6,533 bases of DNA from Candidatus Aenigmatarchaeota archaeon (GTDB lineage: Archaea > EX4484-52 > GLR71). Both the position numbers and the translations under genes were made by a program. Location of the stretch: assembly GCA_023134675.1 (NCBI GenBank), contig JAGLUQ010000057.1, forward strand, positions 1 through 6,533, read 5' to 3'. Under the pieces are notes generated by a model. The model did not search any database. It worked only from the letters and a program-made list of their open reading frames with translations, and was not told the DNA's origin. Shown piece after piece: positions 1 to 5,028 of this stretch (its first letter is position 1; every line of letters begins with the position of its first letter).

Positions 1-375
1 TTCTTTATTTAGAGTTGTTTTTGAGGTATATGCGTGGATGTGGAAGTCTTTGCCGAACTCTTGTTTCAGAAGCCTGACATACCGGCAGAATTTTTTTATG
101 TCATTTAACGGCTCGCCGCCGGTTATGCCAACACCCTTTGATCCGCATCTTTTTATCTCGTCAATTATGTCTGAGTCTTTCTTTATTTCCTTCTCATTTA
201 TCCACATGGTCTCTTTTCCTTTCCTCTGCTCAGATAGTGGGCAGTAGAAGCAATCTCTTTTGCAGATGCCTGTAAGGAACAGGACTGATTTCTCGCCCCT
301 TATGCACATCCGGCAGCCTTTTGGCAGGGTTCCTATAATGATTGAGTTCGCTTTTGTGTCTTTTATATTTCTCAT
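1..375 (-). CDS. Radical SAM protein, COG2108-type, 3' end outside window
   Basis: This is the N-terminal 125 residues of a radical SAM enzyme, open to the left edge of the window. The CxxxCxxC motif that binds the [4Fe-4S] cluster for S-adenosylmethionine cleavage is C38-K-R-D-C42-F-Y-C45. A GGEP-type SAM-binding motif follows at 84-90 (ITGGEPL). A further CxxC pair (C21, C24) after 'GTLPKG' precedes the cluster motif. That arrangement, followed by 'PLSEQRKGK', matches my recollection of archaeal COG2108 proteins, which are related to pyruvate formate-lyase activating enzyme but have no settled substrate. Being a cytosolic enzyme is expected; no signal peptide is visible. The ATG at 375 is chosen because a TATA-like element lies about 33 bp upstream, which would give a very short leader. 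An out-of-frame ATG sits at 385. The family assignment is from memory of motifs; the reaction is unknown. Confidence 0.85.
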   Translation of the reverse strand, partial: MRNIKDTKANSIIIGTLPKGCRMCIRGEKSVLFLTGICKRDCFYCPLSEQRKGKETMWINEKEIKKDSDIIDEIKRCGSKGVGITGGEPLNDIKKFCRYVRLLKQEFGKDFHIHAYTSKTTLNKE

Positions 376-403
376 TGCGTTTCATCCCGTGATATTTCAG
401 CGC

Positions 404-415
404 TAAATATATACA
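404..415 (-). promoter_or_regulatory. TATA-like element for the radical SAM gene
   Basis: The sequence TAAATATATACA (plus strand) reads as an A/T-rich archaeal TATA box on the minus strand. Its centre is about 33 bp upstream of the ATG at 375, so transcription would begin only a few bases before the start codon. The identical 12-mer recurs at 434-445. Confidence 0.5.
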
Positions 416-429
416 AGAATATAGAAATG

Positions 430-445
430 TTTTTAAATATATACA
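430..445 (+). promoter_or_regulatory. TATA-like element for the small frame at 470
   Basis: The run TTTTTAAATATATACA looks like an archaeal BRE/TATA region. Its centre is about 27-33 bp upstream of the ATG at 470, and a GTG in the same frame lies at 461. This spacing fits leaderless transcription of the small reading frame downstream. It contains the second copy of the 12-mer found at 404-415, so the two copies form a back-to-back promoter pair for divergent transcripts. Confidence 0.5.
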
Positions 446-469
446 CCTAAATAAAGTTTAGTGATAAGA

Positions 470-639
470 ATGTCATACCTGTCCAAGCATACAAATACAG
501 AAGGATTCTTTACAGGTATGATTAGGTATAATTTCCTGATTAAACTTTGTTGCGTGAGTTAATCGGGGATGATTCTAAAAATTCTTTCTTAGAGGACCTA
601 TACGAAATCTGCGGACAAGGTGCGCAATATACAATCTGA
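470..639 (+). pseudogene. Small unrecognised gene, apparently split by a 1-base frameshift
   Basis: Two short frames overlap here. The first runs from the ATG at 470 to TAA at 560-562 and gives 30 residues (MSYLSKHTNTEGFF...IKLCCVS). The second is open from 544, after a TAA at 541-543, to TGA at 637-639 and reads LLRELIGDDSKNSFLEDL and onward to GQGAQYTI. Restoring one T in the CTTT run at 545-548 would join them as a 56-residue protein whose middle would read NFLIKLLLRELIGDD, a smooth amphipathic helix. A good TATA-like element upstream suggests that the locus is or was transcribed. I recognise no family. It could be a decayed gene, a sequencing error in a short homopolymer, or chance. The charged, helix-prone second part is the main reason for taking it seriously. 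Confidence 0.35.
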
Positions 640-701
640 TAAGCCATAAGGATATTTCAGGTTACTGTTTGCATTTTCCTTGCCTAATCCAAGGGTATAA
701 C

Positions 702-719
702 CATGCCTTTACCGGCATG
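702..719 (+). repeat. Inverted repeat, 6-bp stem
   Basis: CATGCC and GGCATG are separated by six bases (TTTACC), giving a perfect 6-bp stem. It lies 77 bp before the zinc-ribbon start codon and 16 bp before a second, stronger hairpin. It could be RNA structure in the leader or a protein-binding palindrome. Confidence 0.45.
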
Positions 720-735
720 AAGAACAAATGATTTT

Positions 736-760
736 GATGGGGATTTTTTTATCCCCCATC
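736..760 (+). repeat. Strong hairpin with T-rich loop
   Basis: Arms GATGGGGAT (736-744) and ATCCCCCATC (751-760) pair over 9 bp with one bulged C around a six-T loop. The G/C-rich core makes this the most stable structure before the zinc-ribbon gene, whose ATG is 36 bp downstream. The T-tract in the loop could itself act as a termination signal for transcription arriving from 470, because archaeal termination depends mainly on T-tracts. A regulatory leader structure is the alternative. Confidence 0.5.
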
Positions 761-784
761 TAATCCGGGTAAAATATAAGATAA

Positions 785-790
785 AGGTGG
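785..790 (+). promoter_or_regulatory. Shine-Dalgarno-like site for the zinc-ribbon gene
   Basis: AGGTGG ends five bases before the ATG at 796 and pairs in part with the usual archaeal 16S 3' end. This supports that start and a leadered mRNA, unlike the leaderless neighbours. A TATA-like TAAAATATAAG at 770-780 is only about 21 bp from the ATG, so the promoter may instead lie farther upstream. Confidence 0.45.
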
Positions 791-795
791 TATTT

Positions 796-951
796 ATGAA
801 AATGAAAGTAGTCTGCACGAAATGCGAAGAGGAGATTGAATGGATCTGGGGCAACCAGATTGCTCGTTGTGAGTCATGCAACACTATACTTGACATACAC
901 GATGTGAAGATTGCCAAAAATTCGTATGAGAACTTTCTGCCGGCAGCTTAA
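796..951 (+). CDS. Small zinc-ribbon protein (51 aa)
   Basis: This 51-residue protein carries two CxxC knuckles, C7-T-K-C10 and C25-E-S-C28, separated by 14 residues. That is the spacing of a single treble-clef or zinc-ribbon fold that binds one zinc ion. A W16-I-W18-G motif sits on the hairpin between the knuckles, and a short tail (DIHDVKIAKNSYENF) follows. Small archaeal zinc ribbons often serve transcription, ribosome or RNA-binding complexes, but nothing here identifies the partner. The start is supported by the Shine-Dalgarno-like AGGTGG. The stop codon lies inside the terminator hairpin, so the gene is compact and probably monocistronic. A complete gene is well supported by its cysteine pattern and flanking signals; the function is unknown. 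Confidence 0.8.
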   Translation: MKMKVVCTKCEEEIEWIWGNQIARCESCNTILDIHDVKIAKNSYENFLPAA

Positions 952-974
952 GGCTGCCCTTTTTTTTGTTTTTT
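942..974 (+). terminator. Hairpin plus T-tract terminator of the zinc-ribbon gene
   Basis: GGCAGC (942-947) and GCTGCC (953-958) form a perfect 6-bp G/C-rich stem with a five-base loop. Eight T's follow at 960-967, with a second T run to 974. The stop codon TAA (949-951) is in the loop. This resembles a bacterial intrinsic terminator; in archaea the T-tract alone would probably suffice. Confidence 0.75.
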
Positions 975-977
975 GAT

Positions 978-997
978 GATATAGTGTTTGCTATATC
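978..997. repeat. 7-bp perfect inverted repeat before the glycosylase promoter
   Basis: GATATAG (978-984) and CTATATC (991-997) flank six bases (TGTTTG). The palindrome ends six bases upstream of the TATA-like element of the glycosylase gene. This is the position expected of an activator site or an operator touching the BRE. It could also be an A/T-rich coincidence. Confidence 0.4.
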
Positions 998-1002
998 TAA
1001 TA

Positions 1003-1011
1003 TTTTTAAAA
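1003..1011 (+). promoter_or_regulatory. TATA-like element for the glycosylase-like gene
   Basis: TTTTTAAAA is centred about 25 bp upstream of the ATG at 1032. That is the spacing expected if transcription starts at or next to the start codon. No Shine-Dalgarno sequence is present, so a leaderless mRNA is likely. Confidence 0.5.
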
Positions 1012-1031
1012 TTTGCCTTTAAATCAGTAAT

Positions 1032-1940
1032 ATGGATGTATCTGCTGTTCGAAGGAAATGGTATATGGATGTCAATGCCTGGAGAGAGGGCTATGATATG
1101 CATAAGGAAGGACAGGCATTTAATCTTACTAAAAAATCAATGTTTTCTGTAGCTGTATATTGCATACTTTCTTCACGGCAGGATTATACAAACCATATCT
1201 TCTATTACAAGCAGCTTAAGAAGAGGGGGCTTCTTGATGCTGAAGCAGTACTTGATGCAGGAAAAGATAAGCTGGAAGAGATATTAAGTGCGGTGGTATA
1301 TCCGCATGAGAAAGTTCAATATATAATAGATGCGGCCGAGATGTGGTCGGATTCCTCTTTTGATCTTCCGGCAAGAATTATTGAGGATGTCAATAATGGA
1401 AACGGAAAGCAGTTTGAGCACAGGGACGAGATAGCAAAAACAATTCCGGGTATCGGGAAAAAGAATGCATCGTTCATGCAGAACAAATGCGGTGCTGAGA
1501 AAGTTCCTGTGATTGATACCAATATGCTTAGCTTTTTGGCAGATATGGGAGTGATTTCAAGCAAAAAGGAATATACGGATTCTGTCCGCGGTATTTCTGA
1601 TAAGCAGTACGGTGAATGCGAGATGTTATTTCCCAAAGCGATTGAGGTATATAAAAGTCTCTTTGAGGTTGAGGCAAACCTTCCTGACTTTATTTTATCT
1701 GAGGATCTGACAATAGCTTTATGGCAGGCTGCACTGTGGTGCAAAGTGTCTATAGGATATAACAGGCCAGTAAAAAGGGCAGACTCCAGAATACTTGAAT
1801 ATACTTTTTTGATAGATTCTGATGAGATTGAACCTGCAATGACGCCACATGAACGTAAGGCTAGAAAAACCAGGAAAATTAAAGAAGTTCCGGTTGAAAT
1901 AGATGGGCAACAGGAAACGTTATTGGGATGTTTCTGTTAG
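1032..1940 (+). CDS. HhH-GPD superfamily DNA glycosylase/AP lyase-like protein
   Basis: The 302-residue protein carries the helix-hairpin-helix of the endonuclease III/OGG superfamily at 138-146 (IPGIGKKNA) and the downstream aspartate in VIDTNM (D162). Aligned by eye to LPGVGRKTA of endonuclease III, K144 is the Schiff-base lysine and D162 the catalytic aspartate. They are 18 residues apart, as in endonuclease III, so a bifunctional base-excision enzyme that removes a damaged base and nicks the backbone is likely. The six cysteines (44, 153, 196, 237, 300, 302) do not form the iron-sulfur loop of endonuclease III. An OGG-like or archaeal AGOG-like class is therefore more likely, and the damaged base is unknown. 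It is longer than those families (roughly 200-260 residues), with about 140 residues after D162, a basic patch at 271-285 and a C-terminal CFC. It appears monocistronic and converges on the M29 operon. Confidence 0.75.
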   Translation: MDVSAVRRKWYMDVNAWREGYDMHKEGQAFNLTKKSMFSVAVYCILSSRQDYTNHIFYYKQLKKRGLLDAEAVLDAGKDKLEEILSAVVYPHEKVQYIIDAAEMWSDSSFDLPARIIEDVNNGNGKQFEHRDEIAKTIPGIGKKNASFMQNKCGAEKVPVIDTNMLSFLADMGVISSKKEYTDSVRGISDKQYGECEMLFPKAIEVYKSLFEVEANLPDFILSEDLTIALWQAALWCKVSIGYNRPVKRADSRILEYTFLIDSDEIEPAMTPHERKARKTRKIKEVPVEIDGQQETLLGCFC

Positions 1941-2000
1941 GTTTTTGGTTGCTTATATTGTTACATAGTGCCTAACTTATCATTTTCATAAGAAAATAAA
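1941..2000. terminator. Convergent intergenic region, probable bidirectional termination
   Basis: Sixty bases separate two converging genes. On the plus strand a GTTTTT run follows the glycosylase stop. On the minus strand an A-rich plus-strand run (1992-2000) becomes a T-rich tract directly after the aminopeptidase stop. Inverted repeats GTTAGG (1936-1941)/CCTAAC (1971-1976) and CTTAT (1976-1980)/ATAAG (1988-1992) are present but weak. Confidence 0.35.
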
Positions 2001-3041
2001 TCAAACCTTAATCTCCTTTCCATCCACCCAGATTCTCGGGTTCCTGAAAACCTGATCAAAATGGTACTTGCATTCATTTTTTCCGCCGAAGCTTGTGTTG
2101 TTGCCAATTGCTACATGAGCAGTGCCTAATGTTTTCTCGTCTACAAGCATAAGACCAATCAGCTTCGCGTTCGGGTTGAGGCCTATTCCCAGTTCTGCAA
2201 GGGTTTCAATGCCTTCGCTTCCTGCCTGATCGTTGTCTTTGATGTGTGTTATTGTGGATGCGAGAGATTCAGATGTGTTGTTAATGATGTGCCCGTTGCT
2301 GAATTCCAACTCAAAACTGTCTTTTACAAGAACAGCGCCGGAAAGTATCTTGCTGGTACCGTCAACTATAACTTTGCCTGTGCTCTTGTCTTCTACAGGG
2401 GCAATGAATATCTCACCGAATGGCAGGTTTGTGCCTCCAAAATTTTTGTATCCGCAGGTGAGGCGCGTTTCCCTTCCCGTGATATCAAGGTGCAGGTCTG
2501 TGCCTTTGTCTGTCTTTATGACCATTTCTTTTCCGCCATCTATAATCGCTTTGATGTCAAGCCATCTTTTTTCGTGTATAGAAGCATCAAAAGATATGGC
2601 CTTTGCAAAAAGAGGCCAGTCTTTTTTTTTTACCTGTGCAAGGTCACGTGAATATATGAAATTGAGATTACGGTCTAAAATGAACTTCTTGAAGCTTATG
2701 TTACCTTCAGTTTCCGGAAGGACGCCAACATTATTTGATACAGAGACAGCGACGACAGAACCAGGCTCCAGCTTTTTTATCTTTTCAAGGAGTTGGATAT
2801 CTATCTTATCGAGAGCGGTTTTTATCTCCTGAAGATAGATTTCACATGTACATCCTATCTTTTTAAGCCCCTTCACCTCTTCCAGGGCGAGAGCGGGACC
2901 AAGGCAATTCTCTCCATCACCCCTGTCTGTTATGATAAGGGCAGCGTCTTCTTTTTGTATACCCCAGCCTTTATTGAGAATCAGGTCAAGATCTTTTATG
3001 TCAAGAGGGGTTTCAACAAAGTCTTCCAGTCTTTCAGCCAT
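2001..3041 (-). CDS. M29-family aminopeptidase T-like metallopeptidase (paralogue 2)
   Basis: This is a 346-residue cytosolic metallopeptidase-like protein of the M29/aminopeptidase T type (COG2309), expected to remove N-terminal residues from peptides using two metal ions. Candidate metal ligands are E210 in NLPFGE, E283 in ELGIGLNP, H309 in GTAHVAIG, and H327 and D329 in YHFDQ. They come in the family order. In characterised bacterial enzymes I recall a catalytic-site tyrosine seven residues after the GTAH-type histidine; here that place is T316. I chose the ATG at 3041. A GTG at 3056 is in frame, but GTGAGG there is better read as the Shine-Dalgarno site, nine bases before the ATG. The start overlaps the stop of the upstream gene by 8 bp (ATGGCTGA), which indicates translational coupling. 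It is last in a three-gene operon and a divergent paralogue of the first gene. Confidence 0.85.
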   Translation of the reverse strand: MAERLEDFVETPLDIKDLDLILNKGWGIQKEDAALIITDRGDGENCLGPALALEEVKGLKKIGCTCEIYLQEIKTALDKIDIQLLEKIKKLEPGSVVAVSVSNNVGVLPETEGNISFKKFILDRNLNFIYSRDLAQVKKKDWPLFAKAISFDASIHEKRWLDIKAIIDGGKEMVIKTDKGTDLHLDITGRETRLTCGYKNFGGTNLPFGEIFIAPVEDKSTGKVIVDGTSKILSGAVLVKDSFELEFSNGHIINNTSESLASTITHIKDNDQAGSEGIETLAELGIGLNPNAKLIGLMLVDEKTLGTAHVAIGNNTSFGGKNECKYHFDQVFRNPRIWVDGKEIKV

Positions 3042-3420
3042 AATAAAAATCCTCACTGTTTTTTTCTTTTCTTATTTTAGGTTTTACTGTTGATATATTT
3101 TCCGCAAGCTTCAGCTTGTCACGAGGTTTCCTGTTCTTTTCCAGGAAAAGCCTGAGCCGGTTTGAATCATCAATGTCGGAAAATGCGTATTTCAGCCCGG
3201 TCTTCTTGGTGCGCTTAATCCTGAGGCTGCACAGTTTTAGCCATTTGCCGTAGCTGCTCTTGAATTCTATATGGAAGTGATGGCTCCCGCAGTTCTTGTA
3301 GATATACATGGCGAAGCTGTCAATGTCTGATAGATACAGGGGAAGGGTCAGAATCTTTTTGAATGTTGTTTTGCTGTCTTTTGCGACTGTGAATATCCGT
3401 AGTTCTGCCTGTTTGTTCAT
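3034..3420 (-). CDS. Unrecognised 128-aa basic protein inside the M29 operon
   Basis: I do not recognise this 128-residue protein. The first two thirds look like alternating beta strands with aromatic and basic residues (for example LKLCSLRIKR and KKTGLKYAFSDID) and a histidine cluster, GSHHFHIEF, at 45-53. The last third is lysine- and arginine-rich and probably disordered (KPRDKLKLAENISTVKPKIR). There is no signal peptide or membrane segment. It begins 20 bases after the stop of the first M29 gene and ends in an 8-bp overlap with the start of the second, so it is cotranscribed and coupled to the peptidases. No clear Shine-Dalgarno site precedes the ATG at 3420. A nucleic-acid-binding or peptidase-associated role is possible, but nothing seen proves either. 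The tight packing supports a real gene. Confidence 0.65.
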   Translation of the reverse strand: MNKQAELRIFTVAKDSKTTFKKILTLPLYLSDIDSFAMYIYKNCGSHHFHIEFKSSYGKWLKLCSLRIKRTKKTGLKYAFSDIDDSNRLRLFLEKNRKPRDKLKLAENISTVKPKIRKEKNSEDFYYG

Positions 3421-3440
3421 AGGATTATTTGTCTTTGATA

Positions 3441-4535
3441 TTAATTAAAGCCTTTTGCCTGCCGGAGATCCAGAAGCTCTCCGTCGACTTTGATCATCGG
3501 GTTTGAGAAGACCTGATCAAGATGGATAATAGAGTATATTGTCCCGCCGAACCAATGGTTGCTGCCTATGGCGACATGCGCAGTTCCCACGACTTTCTCG
3601 TCAATGTTCATGCTGCCTATGATTCTCGCTTTCGGGTTGAGTCCTATACCAAGCTCGCCGATACGCCTGACACCCCAGGGAAACTCGGAGTTGTCATGAG
3701 CCCATTCCAATGTCTTTTCAAGATTCCTGGCTTCAGCTCCGCCGGTTATTGAGGTGATTGCGCCTTTTTTTATGTCAAGAGTTATGGGCTCTTTCACAAG
3801 CTGTGTACAGTCCCGGATGCGCGAGCTTAAGTCAATCACTACCCTGCCTTCTACAAACTTCCCCCTGCACGGTGTGTAGACTTCACCTATAGGCACATTA
3901 CCGCCTTTTCCTTCTGTGTTATATCTTCCGTCAACTGAAAGAGCTTTTTTGCCCCGTATATTAATGTGGAGATCAGTTCCCAAGTCATTTGTTATATGGA
4001 GTTCTTTTCCATCGTCAAGAATACTTCTAATCCTTGAGCAGTTATCGCGGACCTGATTGTAATCTATGTCAAATGTGTTTAGGACTGTATCAATATTTTC
4101 AGTAGGGACATTTCCGAGGCTGGGCATTGATGCGAACCTGTGGTTGTTATCTTTGACAAAAGCTCTGAAACTCTTGCCTATATGGTTTATCTTTCCAAGC
4201 CTGTTTGATATTGCCAAAATAATTACTGAGCCGGATTCAAGAGATTCAAGGGAGGATACGACCTGCTCTTCTGCCTCTTCACCTCTCCTTTTTGGTTCCT
4301 GAAGCACGACATCAACATCTTTTATGCCAAGGTCTTTTGCGGCGATGCTGTAGCCTGCACTAATAATCTTTGAGACCCTCCTGTTATCATAGCCATGGTC
4401 CCCGATGATGACCAGTTTCTCATCCTCTTTTACTTCCAGGCAATCAGAGATGATCTTTGATAGATGACTGCTTGATTTCTTTGCTATAATGAGCTCATCT
4501 TCTGTCATGTTTCCTGCAAAAATATTATTCATCAT
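3441..4535 (-). CDS. M29-family aminopeptidase T-like metallopeptidase (paralogue 1)
   Basis: This 364-residue protein leads the operon and is of the same M29/aminopeptidase T type as the gene at 2001-3041. Metal-ligand candidates are E218 in NVPIGEVY, E294 in ELGIGLNP, H320 in GTAHVAIG, and H338 and D340 in IHLDQ. The position of the tyrosine I recall in bacterial enzymes holds a histidine (H327). The two paralogues share the block ELGIGLNP..A..IG....DEK..GTAHVAIG.N and the ending HxDQVFxNPxIxVDG. They differ strongly at the N terminus, so the duplication is old. The ATG at 4535 is chosen because a TATA-like element is centred about 27 bp upstream, which fits leaderless transcription. A GTG at 4541 and ATGs at 4532 and 4508 are in frame, and the last would still give a family-like N terminus. 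The substrate range is not predictable. Confidence 0.87.
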   Translation of the reverse strand: MMNNIFAGNMTEDELIIAKKSSSHLSKIISDCLEVKEDEKLVIIGDHGYDNRRVSKIISAGYSIAAKDLGIKDVDVVLQEPKRRGEEAEEQVVSSLESLESGSVIILAISNRLGKINHIGKSFRAFVKDNNHRFASMPSLGNVPTENIDTVLNTFDIDYNQVRDNCSRIRSILDDGKELHITNDLGTDLHINIRGKKALSVDGRYNTEGKGGNVPIGEVYTPCRGKFVEGRVVIDLSSRIRDCTQLVKEPITLDIKKGAITSITGGAEARNLEKTLEWAHDNSEFPWGVRRIGELGIGLNPKARIIGSMNIDEKVVGTAHVAIGSNHWFGGTIYSIIHLDQVFSNPMIKVDGELLDLRQAKGFN

Positions 4536-4555
4536 AATCACTGCTATTATCTCAA

Positions 4556-4568
4556 AGATATATAAACT
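4556..4568. promoter_or_regulatory. Shared divergent TATA-like element
   Basis: The near-symmetric AGATATATAAACT can be read as a TATA box on either strand. On the minus strand it is about 27 bp before the ATG at 4535. On the plus strand it would give a start near 4587-4590 and a roughly 25-base leader that contains the Shine-Dalgarno site at 4601. A separate plus-strand candidate, TTATTTATTAA at 4578-4588, is too close to the gene if the leader is kept. Confidence 0.45.
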
Positions 4569-4600
4569 GAAATACTATTATTTATTAATGTGTGTGTTAA

Positions 4601-4606
4601 GGGGTG
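4601..4606 (+). promoter_or_regulatory. Shine-Dalgarno-like site for the retropepsin-like gene
   Basis: GGGGTG lies five bases before the ATG at 4612 and matches the anti-Shine-Dalgarno region in all but one base. It decides the start against a much longer upstream reading frame that would overlap the M29 promoter and its first codons. Confidence 0.55.
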
Positions 4607-4611
4607 CTGAA

Positions 4612-5022
4612 ATGAAAAAAAAGTTGGGTCTTACAGAGGTTGTACATGTCTGCGGGGCAAAGAAATGCGCACAGGTCGCGGCAATCTGTGATACCGGGGC
4701 GATGAGGACTTCTGTTGATGAGAGTCTTGCAAAAGAGCTGGATTTCGGAGAGTCTGTGAGAACCACAAGCGTCAAGAATCCGTCAGTTGACAAAAGATTC
4801 AAAAGACCGGTAGTTAAGGTGCATATTGAGATTTCAGGGATGGAATTTGATGTAGATGCGAGCATACAGGACAGGAGCCATATGACGCATAAGATAATTG
4901 TAGGGCGTGATATACTTTTCGGGAATTTTGTTGTTGATGTGTCTATGACCCATGACAGCAACAAGCTTGCTGCGATAAAGGACAAGGATCAGCTTGAAGT
5001 GAAAGTATATGGGAAATGCTGA
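4612..5022 (+). CDS. Retropepsin-like aspartic protease-fold protein (COG4067/Zn_protease type)
   Basis: The 136-residue protein has the single-lobe retropepsin pattern. An Asp-Thr-Gly-Ala motif at 27-30 (AICDTGA) is followed by RTSVDESLAKEL, and a second hydrophobic-hydrophobic-glycine element lies at 95-102 (IIVGRDIL), leading into FVVDVS. The stretch DRSHM..KIIVGRDIL.G.FVVD resembles the family annotated as 'ATP-dependent zinc protease' (pfam05618/COG4067), which is in fact a retropepsin-like fold. One lobe has one catalytic aspartate (D27), so activity would need a homodimer. Members are known beside or fused to RimK-type ATP-grasp ligases. Here the next gene, 6 bases downstream, is an ATP-grasp acyl-CoA synthetase subunit. 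It has no signal peptide and is probably cytosolic. Start chosen from the Shine-Dalgarno site. The fold is fairly secure; the substrate is unknown. Confidence 0.78.
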   Translation: MKKKLGLTEVVHVCGAKKCAQVAAICDTGAMRTSVDESLAKELDFGESVRTTSVKNPSVDKRFKRPVVKVHIEISGMEFDVDASIQDRSHMTHKIIVGRDILFGNFVVDVSMTHDSNKLAAIKDKDQLEVKVYGKC

Positions 5023-5028
5023 TGTCTT

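Larger units (their letters stand above)
640..795. other. Gene-poor stretch with two hairpins and a short direct repeat
   Basis: I see no convincing gene on either strand between the small frame and the zinc-ribbon gene. The stretch holds two inverted repeats, listed separately. It also holds a near-repeat: CTAATCC-aa-GGGTA at 684-697 and CTAATCC-GGGTA at 760-771, which bracket both hairpins. It may be a 5' leader or a small RNA of the zinc-ribbon transcript. No tRNA-like cloverleaf was found. Confidence 0.4.

Noticed and set aside
38..247. Plus-strand 69-codon frame
   Set aside because: It is antisense to the radical SAM gene, whose cluster and SAM motifs are unmistakable, and its protein is low-complexity Phe/Ser/Pro.
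640..795. tRNA or CRISPR in the gene-poor stretch
   Set aside because: No cloverleaf pairing and no regularly spaced repeat could be found; only two isolated hairpins and one short direct repeat.
684..917. Minus-strand 77-codon frame
   Set aside because: It is antisense to the zinc-ribbon gene and runs through the hairpin region. It has no ribosome site and no family features.
1316..1744. Minus-strand 142-codon frame
   Set aside because: It lies wholly antisense to the glycosylase-like gene, which carries conserved catalytic motifs.
2233..2832. Plus-strand 199-codon frame (and an overlapping 135-codon frame)
   Set aside because: Long, but exactly antisense to the M29 gene. The Ser/Leu/Phe-rich product is typical of a shadow frame.
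3042..3056. Upstream GTG start adding five residues to the second M29 protein
   Set aside because: The GTGAGG there is better explained as the ribosome binding site of the ATG at 3041.
4489..4611. N-terminal extension of the retropepsin-like gene with an apparent membrane segment
   Set aside because: The extension would overlap the first codons and promoter of the divergent M29 gene. The ATG at 4612 has a good Shine-Dalgarno site and a family-like start.
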